Shown here: piece by piece, positions 1-8,144 of the stretch
Numbering within the stretch: position 1 is the first letter of the stretch
Layout of the letters: every line of letters starts with the position of its first letter
From: Haloferax denitrificans ATCC 35960
Lineage (GTDB): Archaea; Halobacteriota; Halobacteria; Halobacteriales; Haloferacaceae
DNA length: 64,000 nucleotides
NCBI RefSeq assembly: GCF_000337795.1
Contig: NZ_AOLP01000009.1
Coordinates: 1-64,000 of the forward strand
Reading direction: 5' to 3'
Translations under genes and position numbers: made by a program
The notes under the pieces: model-generated
The model's database searches: none
Seen by the model: the letters and a program-made list of their open reading frames with translations, nothing else
What the model was told of the DNA's origin: nothing

Positions 1-297
1 CACGGTTACATAAAAGACCGTCGAACCGATGGCGCTTCGTCATGCGGTTTCATGGCGGGATTACTCATAAGATGATGACAGACTGTCGGCGATGAACGAT
101 GACTCTCGGAGGAACAGGTATCGCGCGACTGGAGGCCGGTCGGTCATCCCGCGCGTCGTACGTTCGGTCTGACCGGGTGTCGGTCGCGCAAGCAGACGCT
201 GGTGGCGCTGTTTGAAAGGCGTATCGACTGCTCTACGACCCGTAGTGCTACGCGTGCGTACGCACGCTGAGAATAATGGCGCATGGCGCCGGTCGCG
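1..297. other. Gene-free left edge
   Basis: No credible coding sequence is visible on either strand of this stretch. It lies downstream of the MC1 gene, which ends at 298. It holds an AT-rich patch near 8-16 that could be a promoter of a gene outside the window, and two adjacent inverted repeats just past the MC1 stop codon (241-252 and 252-267). Confidence 0.5.
252..267. repeat. 16-bp perfect palindrome downstream of the MC1 gene
   Basis: GCGTGCGTACGCACGC is its own reverse complement. It is preceded directly by a second small inverted repeat, CGTAG-TG-CTACG (241-252). The pair sits 30-60 bp past the MC1 stop codon, so a role in transcript ending or as a protein-binding site are both possible. 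No T-tract follows on the minus strand, so it is not a classical terminator. Confidence 0.55.
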
Positions 298-612
298 CTA
301 CTCGTCGAGGTGCTCGATACCCCTCTTTGAGACGTTCCCCTTGGTGATTTTCCCCTCCATCCAGCCGGGCTTGTCCTCGGGGGCACTGCTGTTCCACGCC
401 CACGCATCGAAGATGTGGACCTTGTCGGTCCCCTTCTCGCGGAGTCGAATCTCGACCGCGTCCGACTTCGCCTCGTCCTCGGACCCGGCGGGGTCGAGTC
501 GTCGGGCCGCCTTGAGCGCCGCTTGCCTCGGCATACTGCCCGAAAACACACTCGTCTCTGTACCGTCCTCCTCTCGGAGCACGAAGTTTCGCTTACCGTC
601 CTCGCGTACCAT
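298..612 (-). CDS. Non-histone chromosomal protein MC1
   Basis: This 104-aa protein matches the archaeal MC1 family, small monomeric DNA-binding proteins that bend DNA and help compact the chromosome. The usual MC1 pattern is visible: an N-terminal KRNFVLRE strand, a central arginine/alanine helix (QAALKAARRL), and a C-terminal basic hairpin with VHIFDAWAW and ITKGNVSKRG. It is slightly longer than the roughly 93-aa methanogen proteins because of acidic residues in the middle, which fits a halophile. The start is supported by a GAGGTGG ribosome-binding site a few bases upstream, and an AT-rich promoter (ATATATTTAT on the minus strand, near 650-660) implies a short leader. It is transcribed alone. 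Confidence 0.93.
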   Translation of the reverse strand: MVREDGKRNFVLREEDGTETSVFSGSMPRQAALKAARRLDPAGSEDEAKSDAVEIRLREKGTDKVHIFDAWAWNSSAPEDKPGWMEGKITKGNVSKRGIEHLDE

Positions 613-850
613 GATTTTCCACCTCTATGCCAATGAACCACATGGCACATGATAAATATATCGACGAATTTCGACCGACGACGCCGTGTTGCTTATAAAC
701 TCGACCGATTTGTCGGGGTGCCAACCCTCACCGAAGTCGCGACGGGTTTCCCTGCGAGACGGTCCGGTTGCGGCGAAAATCACCACTCCACGGGGAGACG
801 GAGACAACACTTATGTATTCCCTGCGGCGAACCAACGGATAGACCCCCAG

Positions 851-1048
851 ATGGTCCGGAAAAAGAAGCTCAGTCCGAGTGGCGCCAAAGACGAGAACGG
901 CGAGTACCACAACGTCCACGTCAACCTCCACGAAGACGAACTCGCGGTCGCCGGGATGGAGATCGGCGACGAGGTGTTCGTCCGCGTGCGGGACGGCAAA
1001 ATCATCATCCAGAAAGCGGACCCAGACCAGGTCGAACACGACTTCTAA
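851..1048 (+). CDS. Small AbrB/SpoVT-like protein
   Basis: The start codon at 851 gives a 65-aa protein; an upstream in-frame start at 686 is less likely because it would run through the promoter. The sequence has the swapped-hairpin pattern of AbrB/MazE DNA-binding domains: basic N-terminal VRKKKL, then VHVNLHEDELAVAGMEIGDEVFVRV and KIIIQKA. Such domains usually bind DNA as dimers, as transition-state regulators or antitoxins. No toxin gene adjoins it; pyrD follows after 60 bp on the same strand, so it may be a free-standing regulator or a housekeeping protein. A TATA-like sequence (TTATGT, 811-816) predicts a leader of about 10 nt. The family assignment is from pattern only. Confidence 0.75.
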   Translation: MVRKKKLSPSGAKDENGEYHNVHVNLHEDELAVAGMEIGDEVFVRVRDGKIIIQKADPDQVEHDF

Positions 1049-1108
1049 GCGCGTGACCCGCATCGTCTCGAACCGACTCACCCCCAGCGGAAGGCCCGAC
1101 AGACAGCA

Positions 1109-2164
1109 ATGAATCCCTACCGACTCGCCAAGCCGCTCCTGTTTTCGCTCCCACCCGAGACCGCTCACCGGACCATCCACGGACTGCTCGCGGCCGCTCG
1201 CGGCACGCCCGTCGAACCGCTCTTGGAGCGGCGCTACCGCGTCGAGGACCCCCGGCTCGCCACGCGCGCGTTCGGCCTCGACTTCCCGAACCCGGTCGGC
1301 GTCGCCGCCGGGTTCGACAAGAACGCCGAGATACCGACCGTCCTCTCGGCGCTCGGCTTCGGTCACGTCGAGGTCGGCGGCGTCACCGCGGAGCCCCAGC
1401 CCGGAAACCCGCGGCCGCGCATGTTCCGCCTCCCGGAAGACGAGGCGCTCATCAACCGCATGGGCCTCAACAACGAGGGCGCGGACGCGGTCGGAGAGCG
1501 CCTCGCCGCCGGACCGCACCCGGACATCCCGGTCGGCGTCAACCTCGCGCTCTCGGAGGTGACGCCCGCCGAGGAGGCCCCAGCGGACTACCGCTACACC
1601 TACGAGCGCGTCGCCGACGGCGCGGACTACTTCGTCGTCAACGTCTCGTGTCCCAACAGCGAGGGCTTCCGCGACCTGCAGAACCGCGACTCCCTCGAAG
1701 CGATTCTCGGGACGCTCGTCGACGCCGGTGCCGACCCGCTTCTCGTGAAACTCTCCCCGGACCTCCCGGACCCCGCCGTGGAGGACGCGCTCGAAGTCGT
1801 CGACGACCTCGGGCTCGACGGCATCATCGCCAGCAACACGACCACCTCGCGGCCCGACACCTTGCGGAACCCGAACCGCGCCGAGCGCGGCGGCCTCTCC
1901 GGCAAGCCCATCGAGGCCGAGGCAACCAACATGATTCGCTTCATCGCCGAGCGGACCGACGTGCCCGTCGTGGGCGTCGGCGGCGTCTCGGACGCCGAAA
2001 GCGCCTACCGGAAGATTCGCGCCGGGGCCGAGATGGTCCAGCTCTACACGGGCATGGTGTACGAGGGCCCGTCCATCTCCCGCGACATCAACCGCGGCCT
2101 CCTCGACCTGCTCGACCGCGACGGCTTCGACGACGTGGCCGACGCCGTCGGGTCGGGGCTGTAG
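1109..2164 (+). CDS. pyrD: Dihydroorotate dehydrogenase (quinone), class 2
   Basis: The 351-aa product matches class 2 dihydroorotate dehydrogenase, the FMN enzyme that oxidises dihydroorotate to orotate in pyrimidine synthesis and passes electrons to membrane quinone. The amphipathic N-terminal segment (YRLAKPLLFSLPPETAHRTIH) is the class 2 membrane-docking region. The FMN and substrate signatures follow: GVAAGFDKNAE, INRMGLNN, the catalytic-loop NVSCPN with serine as base, LVKLSPD, IASNTT and GVGGVSD. Length is normal for the family. It lies 60 bp after the small AbrB-like gene on the same strand and may share its transcript. Confidence 0.96.
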   Translation: MNPYRLAKPLLFSLPPETAHRTIHGLLAAARGTPVEPLLERRYRVEDPRLATRAFGLDFPNPVGVAAGFDKNAEIPTVLSALGFGHVEVGGVTAEPQPGNPRPRMFRLPEDEALINRMGLNNEGADAVGERLAAGPHPDIPVGVNLALSEVTPAEEAPADYRYTYERVADGADYFVVNVSCPNSEGFRDLQNRDSLEAILGTLVDAGADPLLVKLSPDLPDPAVEDALEVVDDLGLDGIIASNTTTSRPDTLRNPNRAERGGLSGKPIEAEATNMIRFIAERTDVPVVGVGGVSDAESAYRKIRAGAEMVQLYTGMVYEGPSISRDINRGLLDLLDRDGFDDVADAVGSGL

Positions 2165-2258
2165 CGTCGCCCGCGACGACCACTCACCGCGATAACCGAC
2201 CGCCCGCGTATCGGTGTCGAACCGAAGACTGATTTTTCGGCCAATCACTTGACAAGGC

Positions 2259-3623
2259 GTGCGCCCGCCCTCTACTCGTGACTCCGGCGTGCTCGCGGTC
2301 CTCGTCTCGAACGCCGTCGCGCCGGTCGGCGTCCTGTTCCTCGGTTGGGCACCGGCCGCGCTCTTCGGCGTGTTCGTCGCCGAAATCGCCGCCGTGCTGT
2401 GCTGGACGCTCGTGAAGATACCCTTCGCGGCCAAGCGCCCCAACAACACCATCGGCGACGATGACCGGCTGTTCGGCCCGTTGCAGGCCAAGCGAGGGTC
2501 GGTTTCGCTCTCCGGTCCCCTCCCGGAGTGCTACCCGCGGAACGTCCCGACGCTCCTCATCGCGGCGTTCCTGCTCGTCCCGCTCGAACTCGCCGTCGCC
2601 TTCGTCGCGTTCGGCCTGACCGACCCGGTCGTCACCGACGAAGTCGCCGGGCAAATCCTGCTGGGCGGCGTGGGCGTGTTCGTCGGACGGGGCGTCGAAA
2701 CGCTCACCAGCTACTTCGCGGCGGGCGGCTACCGCGACCACTCCGCGCGGTCGGTGTTGCTTCCCCCGTTCAAGCTCCTGTTCGCCGTCGGACTGCTGAT
2801 GTTCGTCTTCGGCCCGTTCGCCGTCGAACTCGAAAACGACGTGTTCCTCGTGGTCCTCGTCGGCCTGAAACTCCTCTACGACCTCCGCGCGCTCCAACTC
2901 GAACGGAGCGAAAAGCGGGGCGTCTTCTACCGCCTCTACGGGAGCGAGGAGACCGAGATAGAACCGGTTCCGGTCGAGGAGCCGAAAAGAGCGCCGACCT
3001 ATCGAACCACGCCCGCCCGCGCGGTCGCCATCACCGATGCGGCCTACCAAAGCCTCCGGTACACGGTCACCAGCGGCGTGCTGTGGTGCTACGGCGTCGC
3101 CGCCGCGCTCGTCTTCTTCGGCGCGTGGGCGTTCGCGCTCGCACCGCTCGCCCTCGCCGCCGCGTTCGGGACCCTCCGGGGAGCCTCGCGCTATCTGGCC
3201 TCCGGTCCCGTCGAGTTCCGGAGCTACGGTGACGTACTCGTCGTCCACGACGCGCTGTTGGACGAACCCCAAGCCCGCCTCGAACGCGACGCGGTCACCG
3301 ACGTCAGCGTGTCCACAGACGCCGTCGACCGTCTGTTCGGCACGGAGACGGTGCGGTTCGAGACCGGCGTGGACACGAGTCCGGACGTGCAACTCACCGT
3401 CCCCGACCCCGAGGAGGTTCGCGACGACGACGCGAACGCGAACCACCCGATGACGGTTCCCCACGTCGAAGACGCGGCCGCGATGCTGGCCGCCTTCGAC
3501 GGCGGCGGTGAGACCGAGGCTGAAACTGCGCCGGAGACCGAGGCTGAAACTGCGCCGGAGACCGAGACGGAAGCTGGGACCGAGGCCGGGAGCGAGACAC
3601 CAGTGCCGAGCCGCAACGGCTGA
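2259..3623 (+). CDS. Haloarchaeal polytopic membrane protein (DUF6498-like)
   Basis: The 454-aa protein begins at a GTG. Its first half holds about six hydrophobic segments, starting with VLAVLVSNAVAPVGVLFLGW and interrupted by the basic loop KRPNNTIGDDDRL. A further pair of membrane segments lies near residues 275-310, followed by a soluble beta-rich domain that reads like a small PH-type domain (VEFRSYGDVLVVHD...AVTDVSV). The last 35 residues are a Glu/Thr-rich repetitive tail encoded by 24-bp tandem repeats. The layout recalls DUF6498 proteins; function is unknown. It follows pyrD by 95 bp and converges on valS. Confidence 0.8.
   Translation: MRPPSTRDSGVLAVLVSNAVAPVGVLFLGWAPAALFGVFVAEIAAVLCWTLVKIPFAAKRPNNTIGDDDRLFGPLQAKRGSVSLSGPLPECYPRNVPTLLIAAFLLVPLELAVAFVAFGLTDPVVTDEVAGQILLGGVGVFVGRGVETLTSYFAAGGYRDHSARSVLLPPFKLLFAVGLLMFVFGPFAVELENDVFLVVLVGLKLLYDLRALQLERSEKRGVFYRLYGSEETEIEPVPVEEPKRAPTYRTTPARAVAITDAAYQSLRYTVTSGVLWCYGVAAALVFFGAWAFALAPLALAAAFGTLRGASRYLASGPVEFRSYGDVLVVHDALLDEPQARLERDAVTDVSVSTDAVDRLFGTETVRFETGVDTSPDVQLTVPDPEEVRDDDANANHPMTVPHVEDAAAMLAAFDGGGETEAETAPETEAETAPETETEAGTEAGSETPVPSRNG
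3510..3557 (+). repeat. Two perfect 24-bp tandem units in a coding tail
   Basis: The unit beginning GAGACCGAGGCTG occurs twice in perfect tandem and starts a third time before diverging. It is a whole number of codons (8) and encodes the ETEAETAP repeats at the C-terminus of the membrane protein at 2259-3623. It is a likely site of in-frame length variation between strains. Confidence 0.85.
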
Positions 3624-3686
3624 GCCGCGGGCTGGGCGACCGAATACCGAGAAAAGAACGCGAACGAAAGCGACCGGGCGGCCGCC

Positions 3687-6299
3687 TCAGTCGGCGTGCT
3701 GGACGATGACGATGGCGTCGCCGGCTTCGAGCATGTCGCCGTCGCCGACGTACTCGCGGGACTCCTCGATGGTGAACATCTCGGGGTCGAGTTCGACGCC
3801 CGCGACGTGCATCACGCCGTCTTCGACCTCGTAGTCGTCGTTTTCGAGGGCGGCCTCGATGTCCGGGACCTGCGCGCCGTACTCGGGGCCGACGAGCGAG
3901 TAGTCGAGGTCGACGCCGGTGACGACCGACTCGATTTCGGGCTCCTCGTCGAGCAGTTCGAGCTCCTCGATGTGCATGACGCCGCTCACGTCCTCCTCGA
4001 AGCCGTGGATGTCGCCGTACACCTGTACGAGGTCGACCGGGGCGTTCATCGAGAGCTGGTTGTCGCTTTTGTACTTCCGGAGCGCGCCGACGACGGCCAT
4101 CGCCGTCTCGCCGGCCGCGACGTCGGCGTCGAGGCCGAGCGGTTCGGGCCACGACTGGTCGTGGACGCTCGCCTCGTCGTACATGTCGCGCCACAGCTCC
4201 TCCGTGACGTGCGCGAGGATGGGCGCGAAGCAGGTCAGGAACCGCTTGTGGGCGGTCTGGAGCGTGTACGCCGCCGAGGGGTCGTCGCCCTCGCGGACGC
4301 GCTGTTTGGCGATTTCGAGGTAGTCGTCGCAGAACGTGTGCCAGAAGAAACTCCGCAGGCGGTCGCGCGCCTTCGAGAACTCGCGGTTCTCCAGTTTCTC
4401 CGTGACGAACCCGAGCTCGCGGTCGAGCGAGGCCAGAAGCCAGCGGTCGATGGCCTTCAGGTCGTCGTGGTCGAACTCGGCGGGCGCGTCCTCGGTGAGG
4501 CTCTCGACGAGCTTCGAGGCGTTCCAGAGCTTCCGCATGAGCTTCTCGCCCGCGACGAGACCCTTCTCCTGATACGGCAGGTCGTCGCCGACGGCGCTCC
4601 CGGCGGCCCAGTAGCGGGCGGCGTCGACCGGGAACTTCTCTAAGACCTCGTCGGGCGAGACGACGTTACCGACGGACTTCGACATCTTCTCGCGGTTCTC
4701 GTCGAGGACCATCCCGTTTATCATCACGCTGTCGAACGGGACCTCGCCGGTGTGCTCGTAGCACTTGACGACCGTGTGGAACAGCCAAAAGGAGATGATG
4801 TCGTGGCCCTGCGGGCGCATGTCGAACGGGTAGAGTTCGGGCCGGTCGAGTTCCATCGCCTCCGTCTCGGGGTTCCAGTCCCAGCCGCCGTTGATGAGCG
4901 GCGTGAGCGACGAGGTCGCCCACGTGTCGAACACGTCGTCCTCGGCGGCGAACTCGTCGTGGCCGCACTCGGGACAGGCGTCGACCGGCGGGTCGTCCGA
5001 GAGCGGGTCGACCGGCAGGTCCTCGCGGTCGGCGACGACGACGTGCTCGCAGTCCTCGCAGTACCAGACGGGGAACGGAATCCCCGAGGAGCGCTGTCGG
5101 GAGATGGCCCAGTCCCACTGGAGGCCTTCTATCCAGTTTTTGTACCGCGTGAACATCTTCTCGGGGTACCAGTCCATCTGCTCGCCGGCTTCGAGGTACT
5201 CCTCGCGCTTGTCGAGCAGTTTGATGTACCACTGGTCTTTGACGAGGAACTCGACGCTCGTGCCGCACCGCTCGTGGACGTTGACCGTGTGCGTGATGGC
5301 GCGCTTGTCGAGGAGCGCCCCGGCGTCGTCGAGGTCGGAGACGATGGCCTCCCGCGCCTCGTCGGCGGAGAGCCCGGCGTAGTCGTCGGCCTCCTCGGTC
5401 ATCGTGCCGGACTCGTCGATGGCGACGCGGAGCGGCAGGTCGTGGGCCTGATACCACTCGATGTCCGTCTGGTCGCCGAAGGTACAGCACATGACGAGGC
5501 CCGTCCCCGTTTCGAGGTCGACGCGCTCGTCTTCGAGGATGGGCACCCGCTGACCGAACAGCGGGACCTCGGCTTCCTGCCCGACGAGGTGCGCGTTGTC
5601 GTCGTCGTCCGGGTGGACGAAGACGGCGACGCAGGCGGGGAGCAGTTCGGGTCGCGTCGTGGAGATGACGAACGACTCCTCGGAATCGGCCACGCCGAAC
5701 TCGATGTCGTGGAAGTGCGAGGCCTGCTCGTCGTCTTCGGTCTCGACCTGCGAGATGGCGGTCTCACACTCGGGACACCAGATGGCGGGCGCGCGCTGGC
5801 GGTACTGCCGGCCCTTGTCGTAGAGGTCGACGAAAGAGAGCTGAGAGACGCGCTGGACCTCGGGCGAAATAGTCTGGTACGTCTGGTCCCAGTCGATTGA
5901 GATGCCGAGGTTCTGCATCTTCTCCGTGAACTCGCCTTCGTACTCCGCGGTGACCTCGCGGCAGAGCTTCTGGAACTCGCGTCGCTCGTAGTCCTGGTGT
6001 TTGATGCCGAGTTCGTCCTCGGTCAGGAGCTCCGAGGCGATGCCGTTGTCGTCGTAGCCGAACGGGAAGTAGACCTCGTCGCCGCGCATCCGGTTGAACC
6101 GGGCGACGAAGTCCTGGAGGGTGAAGCCGTAGACGTGGCCCCAATGCAAGCTTCCGGACACCGTCGGCGGCGGTGAGTCGATAGAGAAGACGGTGTCGGG
6201 GTCTACCGCACGCTCCGGGTACGCGTACAGGTCTTCGTCGACCCACCTCTCTTGCCACTTCGCCTCGACGGTTTCCGGATCGTATTCTCCGCTCGGCAT
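3687..6299 (-). CDS. valS: Valine--tRNA ligase
   Basis: This 870-aa class I synthetase charges tRNA-Val. The nucleotide-binding signature is PPPTVSGSLHWGH (HIGH motif HWGH at residues 52-55) and the second signature KMSKS lies at residues 538-542, followed by VGNVV. Between them is the CP1 editing domain with the Val-type STTRPELLPACVAV and GTGLVMCCTFGDQTD segments. Cysteine pairs (CEDC, CPEC) in the catalytic half look like a zinc knuckle. The C-terminal anticodon-binding helical domain is present and ends acidic, as usual in haloarchaea. It is convergent with the membrane protein gene and separated by 90 bp from the PLP enzyme gene upstream. Confidence 0.97.
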   Translation of the reverse strand: MPSGEYDPETVEAKWQERWVDEDLYAYPERAVDPDTVFSIDSPPPTVSGSLHWGHVYGFTLQDFVARFNRMRGDEVYFPFGYDDNGIASELLTEDELGIKHQDYERREFQKLCREVTAEYEGEFTEKMQNLGISIDWDQTYQTISPEVQRVSQLSFVDLYDKGRQYRQRAPAIWCPECETAISQVETEDDEQASHFHDIEFGVADSEESFVISTTRPELLPACVAVFVHPDDDDNAHLVGQEAEVPLFGQRVPILEDERVDLETGTGLVMCCTFGDQTDIEWYQAHDLPLRVAIDESGTMTEEADDYAGLSADEAREAIVSDLDDAGALLDKRAITHTVNVHERCGTSVEFLVKDQWYIKLLDKREEYLEAGEQMDWYPEKMFTRYKNWIEGLQWDWAISRQRSSGIPFPVWYCEDCEHVVVADREDLPVDPLSDDPPVDACPECGHDEFAAEDDVFDTWATSSLTPLINGGWDWNPETEAMELDRPELYPFDMRPQGHDIISFWLFHTVVKCYEHTGEVPFDSVMINGMVLDENREKMSKSVGNVVSPDEVLEKFPVDAARYWAAGSAVGDDLPYQEKGLVAGEKLMRKLWNASKLVESLTEDAPAEFDHDDLKAIDRWLLASLDRELGFVTEKLENREFSKARDRLRSFFWHTFCDDYLEIAKQRVREGDDPSAAYTLQTAHKRFLTCFAPILAHVTEELWRDMYDEASVHDQSWPEPLGLDADVAAGETAMAVVGALRKYKSDNQLSMNAPVDLVQVYGDIHGFEEDVSGVMHIEELELLDEEPEIESVVTGVDLDYSLVGPEYGAQVPDIEAALENDDYEVEDGVMHVAGVELDPEMFTIEESREYVGDGDMLEAGDAIVIVQHAD

Positions 6300-6389
6300 T
6301 GCGTTGGCGTACCTACAGCCGGGCGGACTGTTAAACGCCTCGGTTAAGTGCCCGAGGGAACGGAATTCGGGCGCGAGAGCCGTGACTAC

Positions 6390-7595
6390 CTACAGCACAG
6401 AAAGCGCCGACGCGAGGTCCGAACGCAGGTCGTCGACGTGCTCGACGCCCACCGACAGCCGCAACAGCGAGTCCGAGATGCCGAGCGCGTCGCGTTCGGT
6501 CTGCGAGAGCGGCGAGTGGGTCATCGTCGCCGGGTGCTCGATGAGGCTCTCGACGCCGCCGAGGCTGACCGCCAGCGGGAACTCCCGGAGTTCGCCGAGG
6601 AACTCGGCGGTCCCGTCGAGGTCGGTGTCGAGTTCGAACGACAGCACGCCGCCGAAGCCCGACTGCTGACGGGCCGCGAGGTCGTGTTGCGGATGGGACT
6701 CCAACCCCGGATACAGCACCCGCGTCACGGCCTCGTGGGAGTCGAGGAACTCGGCGATTTCCATCGCGTTGGCCTCGTGCTGGCGCATCCGTAGCGGGAG
6801 CGTCTTGATGCCACGGAGCGTCAGATAGGAGTCGAACGGCGAGAGCATCGACCCCATGCCGACGCGCTGGAGGAAGGTAATCTCCTCCAGTACGTCCTCG
6901 CGGTCGGTGACGACCGCGCCGCCGATGGAGTCGGAGTGGCCGTTGAGGTACTTCGTGGTGCTGTGGACGACCACGTCGGCCCCGAGCGAAAGCGGGTTCT
7001 GGAACTGCGGGCTGAGGAAGGTGTTGTCAACGCCGAAGACCGCGTCGCCCTCGTCGGCGACGGCCGCGATGGCCTCGATGTCGCAGAGGTGCATGAGCGG
7101 GTTCGTCGGCGTCTCCATCCAGACGAGCGCCGTCTCCTCGCGCATCGCGGCCGCGACGTTGTCGGGGTCGGTGGCGTCGACGAACGACACGTCCACGTTC
7201 AGTCGGTCGGCGAACAGCCGGTTGAGCATCGTCTTCGTCCCGCCGTAGAGGTCCTCGAACGCGACGATGTGGTCGCCCGGCCGGACCACCGCGGTCATCG
7301 TCGCCGCGATGGCCGCCGTGCCGGAGACGAACGCCAGCGCGTGGTCCGCGCCTTCGAGCGCCGCGAGCCGGTGTTCCAGCGCGTTCCGCGTCGGGTTCGA
7401 CAGCCGCGAGTAGAGGTACTCGCCCGCGTCGGGGTCGAGCGTCTCCAAGTCCGCGTCGGGGTCGATGCTCGGCACCGCGTAGGTCGAAGAGAGGTGAACC
7501 GGAACGACGACGTCCTCGACGCCCGGGGCCGGACCCTGCCCGCGTTCGCCGTGGGTCACCGCCAGCGTCTCGCGACGTACATCATTATCGTTCAT
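6390..7595 (-). CDS. Cystathionine gamma-synthase / gamma-lyase family PLP enzyme
   Basis: The 401-aa protein belongs to the Cys/Met metabolism PLP family. Signatures are YSRLSNPTRNALE, the phosphate-binding FVSGTAAIAAT, METPTNPL, and the PLP lysine in STTKYLNGHSD (K215). The GHSD...GG sequence after the lysine is typical of cystathionine gamma-synthase/lyase rather than O-acetylhomoserine sulfhydrylase, so it probably makes or cleaves cystathionine; direction cannot be told from sequence. Two sulfhydrylase-like paralogues lie at 58829 and 61499. A TATA-like box (CCTTTAGG on the minus strand, 7619-7626) lies 27 bp from the ATG, so the transcript is probably leaderless. Confidence 0.9.
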   Translation of the reverse strand: MNDNDVRRETLAVTHGERGQGPAPGVEDVVVPVHLSSTYAVPSIDPDADLETLDPDAGEYLYSRLSNPTRNALEHRLAALEGADHALAFVSGTAAIAATMTAVVRPGDHIVAFEDLYGGTKTMLNRLFADRLNVDVSFVDATDPDNVAAAMREETALVWMETPTNPLMHLCDIEAIAAVADEGDAVFGVDNTFLSPQFQNPLSLGADVVVHSTTKYLNGHSDSIGGAVVTDREDVLEEITFLQRVGMGSMLSPFDSYLTLRGIKTLPLRMRQHEANAMEIAEFLDSHEAVTRVLYPGLESHPQHDLAARQQSGFGGVLSFELDTDLDGTAEFLGELREFPLAVSLGGVESLIEHPATMTHSPLSQTERDALGISDSLLRLSVGVEHVDDLRSDLASALSVL

Positions 7596-7773
7596 ACAAG
7601 AAATCCGGCGACTCGCGTCCTAAAGGTTTCTATCGCGTTCTGACCAAATGCACGAAAAGAATTACTTCTGGTGTGAAATTACCCGTAGTTATCCGGATTC
7701 GGTTCGTGGACCCTCAAAAATCTGCCCCGACTCTTGTGTCAACGCCGACAATTGATGTCCCTGCCTTCTTCAG

Positions 7774-7803
7774 CGACTCGCGCCGCTCGCCCGAGAGAAT
7801 CTG
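7774..7803. repeat. Diverged copy of the pheT downstream segment
   Basis: CGACTCGCgCCGCTCG at 7774-7789 matches CGACTCGCaCCGCTCG at 8091-8106 in 15 of 16 bases, and both are followed 9-10 bases later by AATCTG (7798-7803 and 8116-8121). This segment in its second copy lies directly downstream of pheT. Together with the copied pheT end at 8050 it suggests an old duplication of the pheT 3' region that was later split. Confidence 0.5.
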
Positions 7804-7870
7804 TGGCGGCTGACGATGGGCGGTGACCTCGCCGGCGACGACCCCACGATGAAGTGCGGTCCCCCGATTC

Positions 7871-7880
7871 TTTTTATACG
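7871..7880 (+). promoter_or_regulatory. TATA box of the structured RNA candidate
   Basis: TTTTTATACG is one of the clearer box A-like sequences in this gap. At the usual spacing of about 26 bp a transcript would begin near 7900, exactly where the first strong hairpin starts. No start codon with a sensible ORF follows, which favours a non-coding transcript. Confidence 0.5.
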
Positions 7881-7900
7881 AAGTTGGCATACTCAGTAAG

Positions 7901-8007
7901 TGGAGGCTTTGCCTCCGAAGGCACCGACCGATGCGGTTGGAAATTAAGCCATAGATGCTCCGATTTGCTTCCGGGTGCCTTCTGCGGTAAACGACACGAG
8001 AGTCGTG
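7901..8007 (+). ncRNA. Candidate structured non-coding RNA
   Basis: Starting about 26 bp after a TATA box, the segment opens with the hairpin GGAGGC-TTT-GCCTCC (7902-7916). A 9-bp perfect long-range pairing follows, GAAGGCACC (7917-7925) with GGTGCCTTC (7974-7982). Inside it is a local stem CCGACC-GATGC-GGTTGG, and a short hairpin CACGA-GAG-TCGTG (7995-8007) lies after it. Nested, mutually compatible stems of this kind are unusual in the neighbouring intergenic DNA. The internal GGAAATTAAGCC faintly recalls the loop-C sequence of 5S rRNA, but the rest does not match. No RNA family was recognised, and the 3' end is a guess. Confidence 0.45.
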
Positions 8008-8049
8008 ACTTCGAGCACGAATTCTACTCAGAGATAACCGTCCGAAACC

Positions 8050-8073
8050 CTACGCCAGCGACGACAGGTCGAA
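8050..8073 (-). repeat. Exact copy of the last eight codons of pheT
   Basis: These 24 bp are identical to 8145-8168, the final seven codons and stop codon of pheT (FDLSSLA-stop), in the same orientation and 95 bp downstream. Resemblance continues a little past the stop (GGTTTCGGACGG versus ACTTCGGGCGG). An exact repeat of a gene's 3' end is what site-specific integration into that end leaves behind, but a simple tandem duplication would look the same. Confidence 0.85.
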
Positions 8074-8109
8074 TCTCCCACCTTTTTCCCCGACTCGCAC
8101 CGCTCGTCG

Positions 8110-8137
8110 CGCAAAAATCTGGACCAAAAACCACCGC
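8110..8137 (-). terminator. T-rich terminator of pheST
   Basis: On the minus strand the DNA just after the pheT stop codon carries two runs of five T (GGTTTTTGG and GATTTTTGC). T-tracts of this kind are the usual intrinsic termination signal in haloarchaea. Confidence 0.5.
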
Positions 8138-8144
8138 CCGAAGT

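Larger units (their letters stand above)
7596..8144. other. Lower-GC intergenic region with repeats and an RNA candidate
   Basis: This 550-bp gap between two minus-strand genes has visibly lower GC than its surroundings and no convincing ORF. It contains the leaderless promoter of the PLP gene (7619-7626), a strong TATA box on the plus strand (7871-7880) in front of a highly structured segment (7901-8007), a copy of the last eight codons of pheT (8050-8073), and two versions of a short flanking segment (7774-7803 and 8091-8121). T-rich stretches on the minus strand at 8110-8137 probably end the pheST transcript. Confidence 0.6.

Noticed and set aside
70-115. ATGATGA and GATGAA sequences suggesting a C/D-box sRNA
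   Set aside because: There is no CTGA D or D' box at the needed places and no terminal stem.
728-2491. 587-aa open frame on the minus strand across pyrD
   Set aside because: It is antisense to the clear pyrD and AbrB-like genes; long antisense frames are normal in such GC-rich DNA, and its sequence is Arg/Val/Asp-rich with no motif.
3696-4643. 315-aa frame on the plus strand over valS
   Set aside because: It is antisense to valS and has no motif or promoter; a codon-bias shadow.
7917-7982. Possible degenerate 5S rRNA
   Set aside because: Only GGAAATTAAGCC resembles 5S loop C; the helices I, IV and V of 5S are absent.
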